NCBI RefSeq assembly: GCF_954871325.1
Contig: NC_088775.1
Span: 21,987,561 to 22,051,560 of the forward strand
Length of the DNA stretch: 64,000 nucleotides
Source of the DNA: Gordionus sp. m RMFG-2023
Taxonomy: Eukaryota > Nematomorpha > Gordioida > Chordodea > Parachordodidae
Direction of reading: 5' to 3'
Both the position numbers and the translations under genes were made by a program. The notes beneath the pieces are model-generated. The model was not told the origin of the DNA and did not search any database. It worked only from the letters and a program-made list of their open reading frames with translations. This document shows positions 35,400 through 45,689 of the stretch, in pieces (position 1 is the stretch's first letter; each line of letters starts with the position of its first letter).

Positions 35400-36475
35400 T
35401 TTTTTATTGTTATTTAGTTTGATGAATTGTTTCCAATTTAAGTTTAGGTCTGCCACATCTTTTAGAATTCGGTGGAACCAGAGTGTTTTATATTTACTGT
35501 ATGATTTCCCTTTGCAGGTGAAGAGCCATGTTGGAGCATCATGAGCTAAGTTGGAGTTGGGATGTCTCAGTATATGGGCTAGGAATTGAATGTGTCTTTA
35601 GAAGAATGTAAATGGCGGTGTGCTTTGATTTCTCCCATAATTTATCATTAGATATTACTCTGGGGTAGAAAACCCCATTTATAATTTTTAGGCATATGTT
35701 AATAAATGTTTGACATCTCCTATTATCAGCTTTAGTGATTTCTGCATAACCATATAGCAAGATTGGGATTACAGTAGAATTGAAGATCCGTAATCTTGTA
35801 AGGACCGGTATCTCTCTAGTCTTCCATAGCTTGAAGTATCTGTAGAAGGCTAGCTTTTTGTATTCTTAGCTTCAGGTCTTCTTTACAATTTCCTCTATTA
35901 TCCAGAGTGATTCCAAGATATTTTAATTGTGTGACAACCTTATTCACTTCCGACCCAATCACAATATTCTCTATGGGAGGAGTGTGTCTGGCCAAGAAGA
36001 TCATGGTCTTCTCGAAATTTCCAGCTGAACTTCTAGACTTATAGATTTCAGTAAGAGGATGAGGTTGTTAGTTTCTTCTAGGTCTTTAGTAATGATTACT
36101 ACATCATCCACAAAAGATATGTCCTATTTTTCAGATGGTATCTATTATCCGGGAAGGAGTTAGGTTCCTGCAGATTTGCGGCGTCTAGGGTATCTTTTAG
36201 GATTTTATTTATTACTATATTGAAAAGGATAGGGGAGAGAACGCAACCCAGTTTGCTCCTTTCTTTATCATAAAGGTGGAGAAGATTTGTTGTTTATTCT
36301 GCATGAGGTGAACAAATTATTGTAGTGATTCCTTAATATTTTGATTATGTTGTTTTCAATTCCAACTTCTAATAATATTTGTCAGAGAACATTATGAATA
36401 ACGTTATCAATGATCTTTTGAAATCAATATAAATGAAGAGAAAAGGTAGTTTGTATCTGTCACATTTTTGTATTA
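35400..36475 (-). pseudogene. Minus-strand LINE: RT palm, thumb and C-terminus
   Basis: Reading leftward from 36475: IQKCDRYKLPF and YIDFKRSLI (RT motif A region, family IDFKKAFD), then DISFVDDVVIITKDLEETN near 36120 (motif C, FVDD in place of YADD). KYLGITLDNRGN follows near 35900 (thumb), and a C-terminal block near 35540-35420 has LFTCKGKSYSKYKTLW. Several stops and shifts interrupt it. The catalytic Asp pair is still present. RT copies the LINE RNA at a nicked target site. Confidence 0.75.
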
Positions 36476-36617
36476 TAGTATATGACATGTATGAAGAACT
36501 ACATACCAAAGAAGGGAAAAATAAAATATACAGATTAGCCAAACAGCGAGAAAAGAACTCTAGGGTTATAAACGGAGCTCCGAAAGTAATCAAAAATAAA
36601 GATGGGAAATTAGTAAT

Positions 36618-37088
36618 TATTTAAATCGTCTTAATTCTACTATATTGAAATGGTTTCTTACTATTATCCTTTTTTGTTTTATATATATAAATATATTTTG
36701 TTTTTTTCTATTTTTACTTACGGTAGGTTTTTTATTTCCTTTTATTATTTCTTTCACGCAACATACATCAATTAAAATTTACAAAATAAAACATATCATA
36801 ATAATTTTATTTCTTTTGCTTCCATTATATATTTACTTTCTACCCCCTCATCGTTATTCATCACAAAACGAAAATAAAAATAACAATAATAATAATAATA
36901 AACAATTTTTTCCTTTTCGATAAAAAAACCATAATAATAATAATTCTTTCCTTTTCGATAAAAAAAACAATAATAATAATAATTAATATAACTTTCATAA
37001 TGTTCCTCAATAATGTTCCTCGTTATTTCTTTCATAATGTTCCTCGATAATGTTCCTCGCTAATGTTCCTCGATATTGTTCCTCGACA
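36618..37088 (-). repeat. Left (3') LTR of element E
   Basis: On the minus strand begins TGTCGAGGAAC and ends GATTTAAATA. It holds AAT-type microsatellite and repeated GTTCCTCG words. Confidence 0.94.
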
Positions 37089-37118
37089 CGCCCCCTTTCA
37101 ACAGACTCGATCCTCCAA

Positions 37119-37811
37119 CTACTCCTCCCAGAGGCTACCCCACTCCGACTCCTCCACCACGATATCCAGCCATTCTCCCAGCTCCTCTACATCATCCAAC
37201 CCCGCCACCAGGTCTTGCCATTCTTCAGTTACTTCTACTCCTGTACTATCTCCTACCTGTTCTGATTCCGCGGTCCTATATTCCCCCGTCATGCCATTCA
37301 GTCCCTCACTCTCATCCGTAAGATCAATCACCGGCCATATCCTTGGTTCCTCGCTAGCTGCCGGCTCGATCCGCTTCCCTCCTTCTGATCTCCTTGTTCC
37401 TCTGACTTCGGCGACCGGTCTAGATTCGTCGCTCGTTTCCCGGACTTCGGCGCCCTGTCCGTATTCCTCGCTCGTTCCTTGCTCCTGCTCCGCGCTTTGC
37501 CCCAAAACGACTGCTATCTGCCGCGTAGGCACTTTCTCTACCGTTGGGCGCACCGTCCGCCATTCTCTATTTCCCCCCGTCCTCTGCCAATTCCAAGGGC
37601 AGCTATATTGAATATGCCCTCGCTCTTGACACCAATAGCACCGTCTATCGTCCCTCATTCGTCTCATTATACTGCGCCCGCTTCTCCATCTATTCCCTCT
37701 ACTCCCTCGCCCTGTCCCTCGGGATCGCATCCTGAATACTATTTCATAGTTCCCGTAAATCGAGCTTCTGGACAAACTCAGAGCGTGATTAGGATTCATT
37801 TGATTATTCAC
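37119..37811 (-). CDS. Post-integrase CCHC ORF of element E
   Basis: An open frame of 230 residues between integrase and the 3' LTR. Residues 30-57 are an arginine/glycine-rich basic patch (RGTGRGSRGNRWRSGRS). A canonical knuckle CYWCQERGHIQYSC (C58, C61, H66, C71) follows, and the C-terminal 120 residues are strongly acidic, ending in EESEWGSLWEE. No membrane helix, so it is not an envelope. Basic patch plus knuckle suggests nucleic-acid binding; the acidic tail may contact a partner. Same place and layout as in elements A and C. The codon use is GC-richer than the surroundings, like the rest of element E. Function unknown. Confidence 0.78.
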   Translation of the reverse strand: MNNQMNPNHALSLSRSSIYGNYEIVFRMRSRGTGRGSRGNRWRSGRSIMRRMRDDRRCYWCQERGHIQYSCPWNWQRTGGNREWRTVRPTVEKVPTRQIAVVLGQSAEQEQGTSEEYGQGAEVRETSDESRPVAEVRGTRRSEGGKRIEPAASEEPRIWPVIDLTDESEGLNGMTGEYRTAESEQVGDSTGVEVTEEWQDLVAGLDDVEELGEWLDIVVEESEWGSLWEE

Positions 37812-38288
37812 CTAAACATATTCTATATTATATACTTTTCTAAAACACATACTCCTTACGGAATTCCCCAAGTCAAAGTAATCACTAATTTTATTTTATT
37901 TACACACAAAAAAAATTTCTTCTAAAAAAAATTTTCCCCCTCCCCTATTTCTTTTCTTTTGGCCCACTGCCTCCTAAGCCTATGCTTTGCACGCCGAGTA
38001 ATTAATTATCTTTTCATCAAATAATTTGGGACGGTGCCCCTTTCCCATCTCTAACATCTCCAAATCTCCTTTCCAATAATATGCTTCCCAACAACATATC
38101 GTTCCAACTCTTTTGACATTTTACTTATCACAAGACAAAAATTAATTACATCTGTTACCAAAAAAATTTTTACATCATTATATATATTTTTTTTTTATTT
38201 TCATCATCTGCGATTTAATTGGGAAATGGCATATAGTCAAATACAGTTAATCTAAAGTACAAATTGAAAATAAATCGTTGGGATACTA

Positions 38289-38437
38289 TGGGAATATAAG
38301 AATAGCAAATGATACATTTGTAATTTGATATAACAATAGGGAAGTATAAGAATAGCAAATGATACATTTGTAATTTGATATAACAATAGGGAAGTATAAG
38401 AATAGCAAATGATACATTTGTAACTTGATATAGACAA
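38289..38437. repeat. 50-bp minisatellite, three units, in element E
   Basis: Three near-identical 50-bp units with GTATAAGAATAGCAAATGAT, between the integrase end and the third ORF. Same position as the 69-bp array of element A. Confidence 0.93.
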
Positions 38438-38541
38438 CAAAATTACCGGTAACACCCTGCCCCCTTTTATTACTTTTCTTTTTTTATAAACTCCTCTCTA
38501 TCTTCCCACACGCTGCCTTCCCCTATTCCCACCTTCCCAAC

Positions 38542-41500
38542 CTACATCCTTTGATCCGACCTAAGCCTTCCGGGGTCCATTCCTCTCTTTAATTGATCTC
38601 TGTGCCTCATGCCTTCTCTCCCATCTGAGAACCGTATCCTATGCAATTTGTTCCCCACGTTTTCTACGACCACACCGGATTGCCATTTCTGGTTACCCCC
38701 AAAAATTCTTGCCCAAACCTTTTGTCCCACCCCGAATTTATACACGTTATCCCCCGAATCCATCTCTGGGGGTATCTCTTGTTTCAACAAATCTAATTGA
38801 ATGCGAGTTCTACGGCCCAAAAATTTTTCCGCCGACGACAACTCCTTCCCTTTTCGACTATTATTATAATAGGCTACGGCCATCCATAGTTCCCCCCCCC
38901 CGCCATATTTCGACTTTCTTAACCAACTTTTAACCAGAGCTACCATTCTTTCCGCCTGTCCGTTTGAGCTTGGATGATACGGAGGTGCTAAGACATGTTT
39001 TACCCCGGTTTCCGTGCAAAATTTTTCAAATTGTCTACTCACAAAAGCGGGACCGCCGTCGGACACGATTGTCCTTGCTACTCCAAAACGAGCCCATAAA
39101 TTCTTTAAGGTCTTTATTACAATTTGCGTAGTTAGCCCCCTTACTGCCTCGTACTCTACCCATTTGGAGTATGCATCTACCACAATTAAATAGATTTGCC
39201 CCTCGAAGTCAAAGAAGTCGATGTGGATACGTTCCCACGGCTGTGTATTCTTGGGCCATACACTTTTCTTGTCTCTGTGAGGCATACTCGCCCAGAGGTT
39301 ACATATTTCACAGCTTCGGCTTATGTCCTCAATCTCTTTGTTCATTCCTGGCCACCATACATATTCTCGGCCCCATTGCTTCATTTTCTCAACTCCCTGA
39401 TGCCCTGCATGAATCATTGCCAAGACCGAATCTCTCAATTTAAATGGTACTATACCCCTACTTCCCCGTACCACACAGTCATCGATGTATTTAAAAACTT
39501 TATCTCCTTCGCTCCAAGGTTTTCGCACCTTTATACATGCCTTAATTCGAGTCAATTCACGATCCTTTAGAGTTGCCCTTTTAAGTTCTGCCCAAGTTAT
39601 CGGTCCTCCCTTGGCTATTTTGACCATTGCTCGAATTAGTCCTTGCTCCTTTCCCTCCTCTATATCCTCTTGAGCCATTTCATATCCTTCTTCTCCAGCT
39701 CCACACCTAGAAAGAATATCTAAAACAGTTTTCCTTTCCCCGTCGATATTTCAATTGTACATCAAAACTTCCCACAAGTAAGAGCCATCTCTGTAACCGG
39801 GGCGACAGCATCAGTTCTTTATTATCCTTTTTGAACAGGTGTACTAGCGGCTTGTGGTCTGTATATATCACGAACCGACGCCCAATCAAATACTCACGGC
39901 ATTTCGTCAGTCCAAATATAACAGCCAATGCCTCCTTTTCAATCACAGAATACCTTGTTTCTGCGGCTCTGAATATTCTCGAGAAAAACAAAACCGGTTT
40001 TTCCATCCCATCTATATAATGTAGTAACACGCCCCCTACTCCTTTAATCGATGCATCTACCGCCAACACCACCTCCAACTCGTTGTTAAAACACATAAGA
40101 ATGGGCTCCCTTCCAATTCTAGCTATCAATTCTGCAAATGTATTCTCTTGTTCTTCCTTCCAATCAAATTTTTCACCCTTCTTTAGCAAGGTATATAATG
40201 GCGCAGCTATTTGAGCGAATCCTTCTACGAATCGGTGGTAGTAATTTACCATTCCCAAAAAAGCCTGAACCTCAATTTTATTATCGGCCTCAACATATTC
40301 TCGATTCCCGTCATATTTTTATCCAACGGTCTAACCTCTTTTCTCGTTATTTTATGTCCCAAATATACGACTTCCGTTACTCCTAAAACGCTTTTTTCGG
40401 CACTGGCCCGCAAACCCTTCTCTTTAATTCTTCGGAACACCTCCTTCAATCTTTGCTCATGCTGTTCCGGAGTTCGGCCTATTACCAATACGTCATCCAT
40501 ATAATAGAATACGCCTTCCATCCCTTGAAAAACCGCAGCCATAGTCCTCTGAAATATCAAAGCAGATACACTTAATCCAAACGGTAACCTACAAAACGCA
40601 AATAACCCCTTGGGAGTAGTAATAGTTAACAATTTTCTTACTTCTGCTTTTACCCGCAATTGCAAGTACGCGTTGGAAAAATCAACTTTTGAAAAATATA
40701 TACTTCCCTTCAAATTCGCTAAAATTTCTTCAATTCTCGGTAAGGGATATTTAACTTCTACGACCCAGGGATTTAGAGTCACTCGAAAATCAGCGCACAA
40801 GCGTAGTTGACCATTAGCTTTTTTCACAGGCACTAACGGCGTTGCCCATTCACTATATTCGACAGCACATATGATGCCCTACTGTACCCATTTATCCAAT
40901 TCCATTTCGACATCCTTCCTCCATTCAAACGGTACTCGCCTCAAAGCACAAAACTTTGGTACACATCCCTCTTTTAATTTGATATCTACTTCGTAATCTT
41001 TTAAACAGCCCAACTCTTCGTCAAAAATTTCTTGATAATCATCCTCTAATTTTCTTACTCCCTCCCGCATCCTGATTACTTCCAACTCTCCTTCCCGATT
41101 CCCACATGCCGTGTTTTGGCTCGGATTCTACTTTGGCATTTCTTTTTTTATTCTAACTTCCTGATTATCCTGCAACTTCCCTTTCCCTTCCTTTGCTCCT
41201 CGGTTGTCTCTTGGATCCTCCCCTCCCTGTGTCTGTCATTTTCCTTACTCGCATACCCATAACTTCCCACCTCATTCTCCCTCGTAATTCCTCTTTCCCC
41301 CTCCCTTACAATTATTTGTTTCCTCCCCTACTTCCCCCTTGGAATAATACGCCTCTATTTCTCCCTTAGAATTATCCCCCTTGGAATAATGCGCCTCTAT
41401 TTTTCCCTTAGACTTATTCCCCTTAGAATTATACGCCCCTATTTCCCCCTTGTAATTATTCCCTATTTCCCCCTTATAATTATTCCCTATTTTCCCCTTA

Positions 41501-42204
41501 TGATTATGCGCCCTTATTTCCCCCTTAAACTTATTTGCCCCAATCCCTCTTATAAAATTATTCCTTTCCATTTCCCTTTCCCAATCTCCGCTTACCCCTC
41601 CACTATGATTATCTCTTCTGATTACCTCATTCCTAAACCTTACTCCCCTACCTCCGTCCCTAATTTCTCCCCTCATTTCCTCAACTCCTTCCCGCTCCCA
41701 ATTGAACATGTTCTCAATTCCAGGCAATACTTCTACGTCCTCATATGTCCTCCTCCCATCTGTATCATCACTCACCATCGGCACGAATACTCCCCACCAT
41801 GCAAATACCCCCCAAAAACTATACCATGGACCAATCCGGGTGATCCAATCCCACCCCAATACCGCTTCTACTCTCCTATTAATAATCCATAAGTCTAAAA
41901 CCTCTATCCCTCCTTCCGTCATTGCTTCTATTTCCACTCTTCCCATTACTGCTATTTGCGACCCATCGAATTGTCGTATTCTCAAGCCTTCATTTGCTAT
42001 CATTCCATCGGGCCAAATACTCCTATATCTCGTATAACTCATTACTGAAATAGCTGCTCCCGTGTCAAATAGCATAGGTACCCTATTTCCATTGAAGTCT
42101 ATTATTACCCTAGGACAAGGATCATGTATTACCTCGTCTTGTATCATCCTTACATTCCCAATTATATTTCTTTGTCTTCGTGAATACATTTTGTTTGTTT
42201 CCAA
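38542..42204 (-). pseudogene. pol of element E: protease, RT, RNase H, integrase
   Basis: Minus-strand order. The protease near 42130-41900 has PMLFDTGAAISVM (active-site DTGA). A low-complexity linker near 41540-41300 repeats KGEIGNNY and SKG words. RT near 40860-40300 has LCADFRVTLNPW and the catalytic YYMDDVLVIG. RNase H near 40050-39750 has YTDHKPLVHLF. The integrase zinc finger (HAGHQGVEKMKQWG, CEICN) and core follow, with the three acidic sites in HIDFFDF, SDGGPAF and NGQAERM. The tail ends GMRHRDQLKRG. Type member of the A/B/C/E lineage here. Catalytic motifs are all recognisable. Broken; fossil. Confidence 0.9.
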
Positions 42205-42252
42205 TACCCCCCTCTCTTGGCCCCGTGTATCTTTTTTTTTACCATCATATAG

Positions 42253-42996
42253 TCACAAATTAGCACAATCCCTTGCCACATGTCCCCTTTCTCGACATCG
42301 GAAACATTCCACGGTTTGATCTTCAACTCCCTCCGGAAATACTCCTCTTCTCCCAACTCTAGCATCCTCAATGGTTCGCACAGCTGAAGTATTAGGTCCC
42401 ATTACTCTCTGGGGAAAACCTCCTCGAGTATTATAATTTCCCGTGTTACATTCTTCCTTCTTGTGACCAAATCTTCCGCAACCCGCGCATCGTAATTTCT
42501 CTTGTTTTCCTGGACAATAAGGGGCTATATGACCAAATCTACCACATTCGAAACACTTTGCCTCCCTACAATCTCTGACCATATGTCCTTGTCTTCCACA
42601 ATTATAACAATTCATTCTTCCCCTCACTCTCGAATCAAAACTGGGTCTTATTTCCCCTCTACGTCCCTGAGAATCCTCTCTAGGTCCCCTATAAGGTCCC
42701 AACCTTTTATCACTATATACCTCCCTCCCATCAGGCCTACTTATTAATTTATCCGCTTCACTCTCTGTCCATCCATTAATTAATTCTTGAACCGGCAACC
42801 ATGTTACCTTTCCCATAACATCCTCCTCTCCATTATGCCCCTCTATTGTTAATGTCTGGCCCTTTATTCTCACGCTACGACTCTTTTTGACTCTTCTACC
42901 CCAAATCAAACTACACATCCAAATCCCTAATATGAGTAGTGCTCCCACAATATTATATTGTAATTCCCAATATTTCATAAATTTAAAAGTTTTCAT
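42253..42996 (-). CDS. ORF1 (gag position) of element E: membrane helix plus zinc knuckles
   Basis: 248 residues. The N-terminus (residues 12-33, YNIVGALLILGIWMCSLIWG) is a strong hydrophobic helix followed by RRVKK, a likely membrane anchor with a basic cytoplasmic side. The C-terminal half has three knuckles in a row, CYNCGRQGHMVRDC, CFECGRFGHIAPYC and CAGCGRFGHKKEEC, then a fourth near the end, CFRCRERGHVARDC. Between them and the helix I see no capsid domain of the usual 200-residue kind. The order helix-linker-knuckles is odd for gag. It may direct RNA to membranes; inference only. Relic F shows a similar helix at its gag start. Confidence 0.8.
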   Translation of the reverse strand: MKTFKFMKYWELQYNIVGALLILGIWMCSLIWGRRVKKSRSVRIKGQTLTIEGHNGEEDVMGKVTWLPVQELINGWTESEADKLISRPDGREVYSDKRLGPYRGPREDSQGRRGEIRPSFDSRVRGRMNCYNCGRQGHMVRDCREAKCFECGRFGHIAPYCPGKQEKLRCAGCGRFGHKKEECNTGNYNTRGGFPQRVMGPNTSAVRTIEDARVGRRGVFPEGVEDQTVECFRCRERGHVARDCANL

Positions 42997-43149
42997 TTTC
43001 TCTCTACAAAAAGTTAACTAACACTTTTAATATAAAGAGTTTAACAATTTGCAACGTTAATAAATAAAATACTATGAGAATTGTAAACAAACCAAAGATG
43101 CAGCTATACATATATCTTGTATGCCGTACAAAAATTTATTAATCCGGTT

Positions 43150-43605
43150 TTTCCTTTTTTTTTAAAACCCTTTCTTTTTTTTTTATAACTTCCGGTTTTC
43201 CTTCTTTTTTAAAACCTTTACAATGTTTCCTTATTATTATAAATTCCGGTTTTCCTTTTTTCTTTTAAACTGTTCACTATGTTTCCTTATTCTTATAATT
43301 TCAGGCTTCCTTCTTTTTTTTAAACCGTTTGCTATGTTTCCTTATTCTTATAATTTCAGGTTTCCTTTTTTTTTTAAACCGTTTGCTATGTTTCCTTATT
43401 CTTATAATTTCAGGTTTCCTTCTTTTTTAAACCGTTTATTATGTTTCCTTATTCTTATAACTTCAGGTTTCCTTCTTTTTTAAACCGTTTATTATGTTTC
43501 CTTATTCTTATAACTTCAGGTTTCCTTCTTTTTTAAACCGTTTATTATGTTTCCTTATTCTTATAACTTCAGGTTTCCTTCTTTTTTAAACCTTTTACTA
43601 TTTTC
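43150..43605. repeat. ~53-bp leader minisatellite of element E
   Basis: About eight units with ATGTTTCCTTATTCTTATAA and AAACCGTTT, between the PBS and ORF1. Periods shorten to 52-53 bp to the right. LTR element H has a similar leader array. Confidence 0.92.
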
Positions 43606-43634
43606 TTATTTAAAATAAACTTTTTCCCGCAAAA

Positions 43635-43648
43635 TGTCGGGGTCACCA
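43635..43648 (-). other. Primer binding site of element E
   Basis: TGGTGACCCCGACA on the minus strand, one base inside the 5' LTR. The TGG start fits pairing to a tRNA 3' CCA. The tRNA was not identified. Confidence 0.75.
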
Positions 43649-43649
43649 C

Positions 43650-44107
43650 TATTTAAATCGTCTTAATTCTCCTATATTGAAATGGTTTCTTACTATTATC
43701 CTTTTTTGTTTTATATATATAAATATATTTTGTTTTTTTCTATTTTTACTTACGGTAGGTTTTTTATTTCCTTTTATTATTTCTTTCACGCAACATACAT
43801 CAATTAAAATTTACAAAATAAAACATATCATAATAATTTTATTTCTTTTGCTTCCATTATATATTCACTTTCTACCCCCTCATCGTTATTCATCACAAAA
43901 CGAAAATAAAAATAACAATAATAATAATAATAATAATTCTTTCCTTTTCGATAAAAAAAACAATAATAATAATAATTAATATAACTTTCATAATGTTCCT
44001 CAATAATGTTCCTCGTTATTTCTTTCATAATGTTCCTCGATAATGTTCCTCGCTAATGTTCCTCGCTAATGTTCCTCGCTAATGTTCCTCGATATTGTTC
44101 CTCGACA
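43650..44107 (-). repeat. Right (5') LTR of element E
   Basis: 458 bp, nearly identical to the left LTR. Followed by GTAAT. Confidence 0.94.
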
Positions 44108-44112
44108 GTAAT

Positions 44113-45673
44113 AAAGGAAAAAGAAATAATGAATAGATGGAAAGAATATTTTTAGGAGCTTCTCAACTTTAATCCCCACATACTACATCTAGACGAACAC
44201 TCCTCATGTCAAAACCTCTTACAACCTATAACAAAACAAGAAATAATCACATGCCTCAAGCATATGAAAAACAACAAAGCTAGGGGTCCAGACGATATTC
44301 CAATAGAAAGCCTTAAAGCACTAGGAGATGATGGAATACATCTCCTCACAAATCTGTACAATAAAATACTTGGAAATGAAGAGGTTCCCCAAAAATGGAG
44401 GCAGAGCTATCTAGTTCCTATCTTCAAAAATAAAGGGGATCCACACAATTGTCAAAATTACAGGGGCATAAAACTAATGTCACATTGTCTAAAACTATAC
44501 GAAAAAATAATAGAAAAAAGATTAAGAGACATAATCGAAATAGGAGAGACTCAGTTTGGCTTTATGCCTGGATGATCAACAACTGATGCTATCAACGCAA
44601 TTAGGCAAATGAGTGAAAAATACAGGGAAAAGAACAGCTACACATGGTCTTTCTCGATTTAGAAAAGGCCTTCGATAGAATCCTAAGAAAGCTTATCTGG
44701 TGGGCGCTACGCCACAAAAAGGTTCCCGAAAAATATATAAGAATAATACAGGATATGTATATGGGTCATACAACAATGATCCGTAGCACAACAGGTACTT
44801 CAGCAGGCTTCACAATAGCCAAAGGAGTTCATCAAGGGTCGGCTCTCAGCCCACTTTTCTTCATTACAGTAATAAATGTATTAGCACAGTCTATACCTCA
44901 AACAGTCCCGTGGAATATGATATTTGCAGATGATATTGTGATACTTGCCGAATCCAATGATGGAATGAAAGAAAGATTAGTGAGTTGGATAAATATCCTA
45001 GAAAAACACGGATTAAAAGTAAATAGAGAAAAGACGGAGTATATGGTGATAGGAGGAGATGAAACAGAGAGTATTGATATAAATGAATGGCAGATATCGG
45101 CAATTGAAAACTGCAAATATTTGGGCTCCACTATACAAACAAATGGCACAATAGAAAAAGAGATAAAGAGTAAGATTATTCAGGGGTGGTTAAAGTGTAG
45201 ATCTTTATGGAGTGCTATTTGACAAAAGAATCCCACACAAATTAAAGGGAAAAATTTACACTTCCATAGTACAACCAACTATTCTATATAGTTCGGAAAC
45301 ATGGCCAACCAAAGAATCACAAACTATGGAGATGAGAATGCTGAGGATGATTGCTGGGGTAACAAGAAAGGATAAAGTGCGCAGTACAAGAATACTAAGT
45401 AGTTTAAAGGTAGTGCCCATTAAGACTAATTTAATGGTAAACAGACTTAGGTGGTATGAGCACACAATGAGAAGGCCTATGAACTACATAGGAAATAAGG
45501 TTGAGAGTTTGGAAGTGATGGGCAAACATAAAAGAGGAAGACCAAAACTTCAATGGGGCCATAAAGTTAGAGCCAATATAAAGAAGTATAAATTAGATAA
45601 AAGAGATTGTATGAATAACATAAAGTGGAGAGAGATGTTGAAGGAGCTTACCACCAGAAAAGGTGAAAGCTAA
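44113..45673 (+). pseudogene. RTE LINE reverse transcriptase
   Basis: RT landmarks in order: KNNKARGPDDIPIE (44264 on), NYRGIKLMSHCLKLYEK, FGFMPG followed by a stop where RTE proteins have Arg (CGA to TGA), VFLDLEKAFDRI (motif A), GVHQGSALSPLFF (motif B), MIFADDIVILAES (motif C, FADD), EKTEYM and KYLGSTIQ (thumb). The C-terminal block RLRWYEHTMRRP and KHKRGRPKLQWG is typical of the RTE clade. One stop and at least two frame changes (near 44625 and 45215) inactivate it. The catalytic Asp residues are intact. This is the best-preserved LINE protein here. It would prime reverse transcription on nicked chromosomal DNA. Confidence 0.9.
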
Positions 45674-45689
45674 AGAGAAAAAAAAATTT

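Larger units (their letters stand above)
36618..44107 (-). mobile_element. Ty3/gypsy element E, nearly whole, young
   Basis: LTRs 36618-37088 (471 bp) and 43650-44107 (458 bp) are flanked by a perfect GTAAT (36613-36617 and 44108-44112). By hand alignment they differ by two substitutions plus copy-number changes in short repeats, so the insertion is recent. Minus-strand order: PBS (43648-43635), leader minisatellite, ORF1 with a membrane helix and zinc knuckles, protease, RT, RNase H, integrase, minisatellite, CCHC third ORF, purine tract AAAGGGGGCG, LTR. All expected parts of a gypsy element are present except a recognisable capsid domain. Broken in a few places (about four or five breaks). 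Confidence 0.93.

Noticed and set aside
36796-37035. Tyrosine-rich minus-strand protein
   Set aside because: Reading of the AAT microsatellite in the LTR of element E.
37050-37925. Several plus-strand open frames of 60-180 residues
   Set aside because: They are antisense shadows of the GC-richer third ORF of element E and are proline/serine low complexity.
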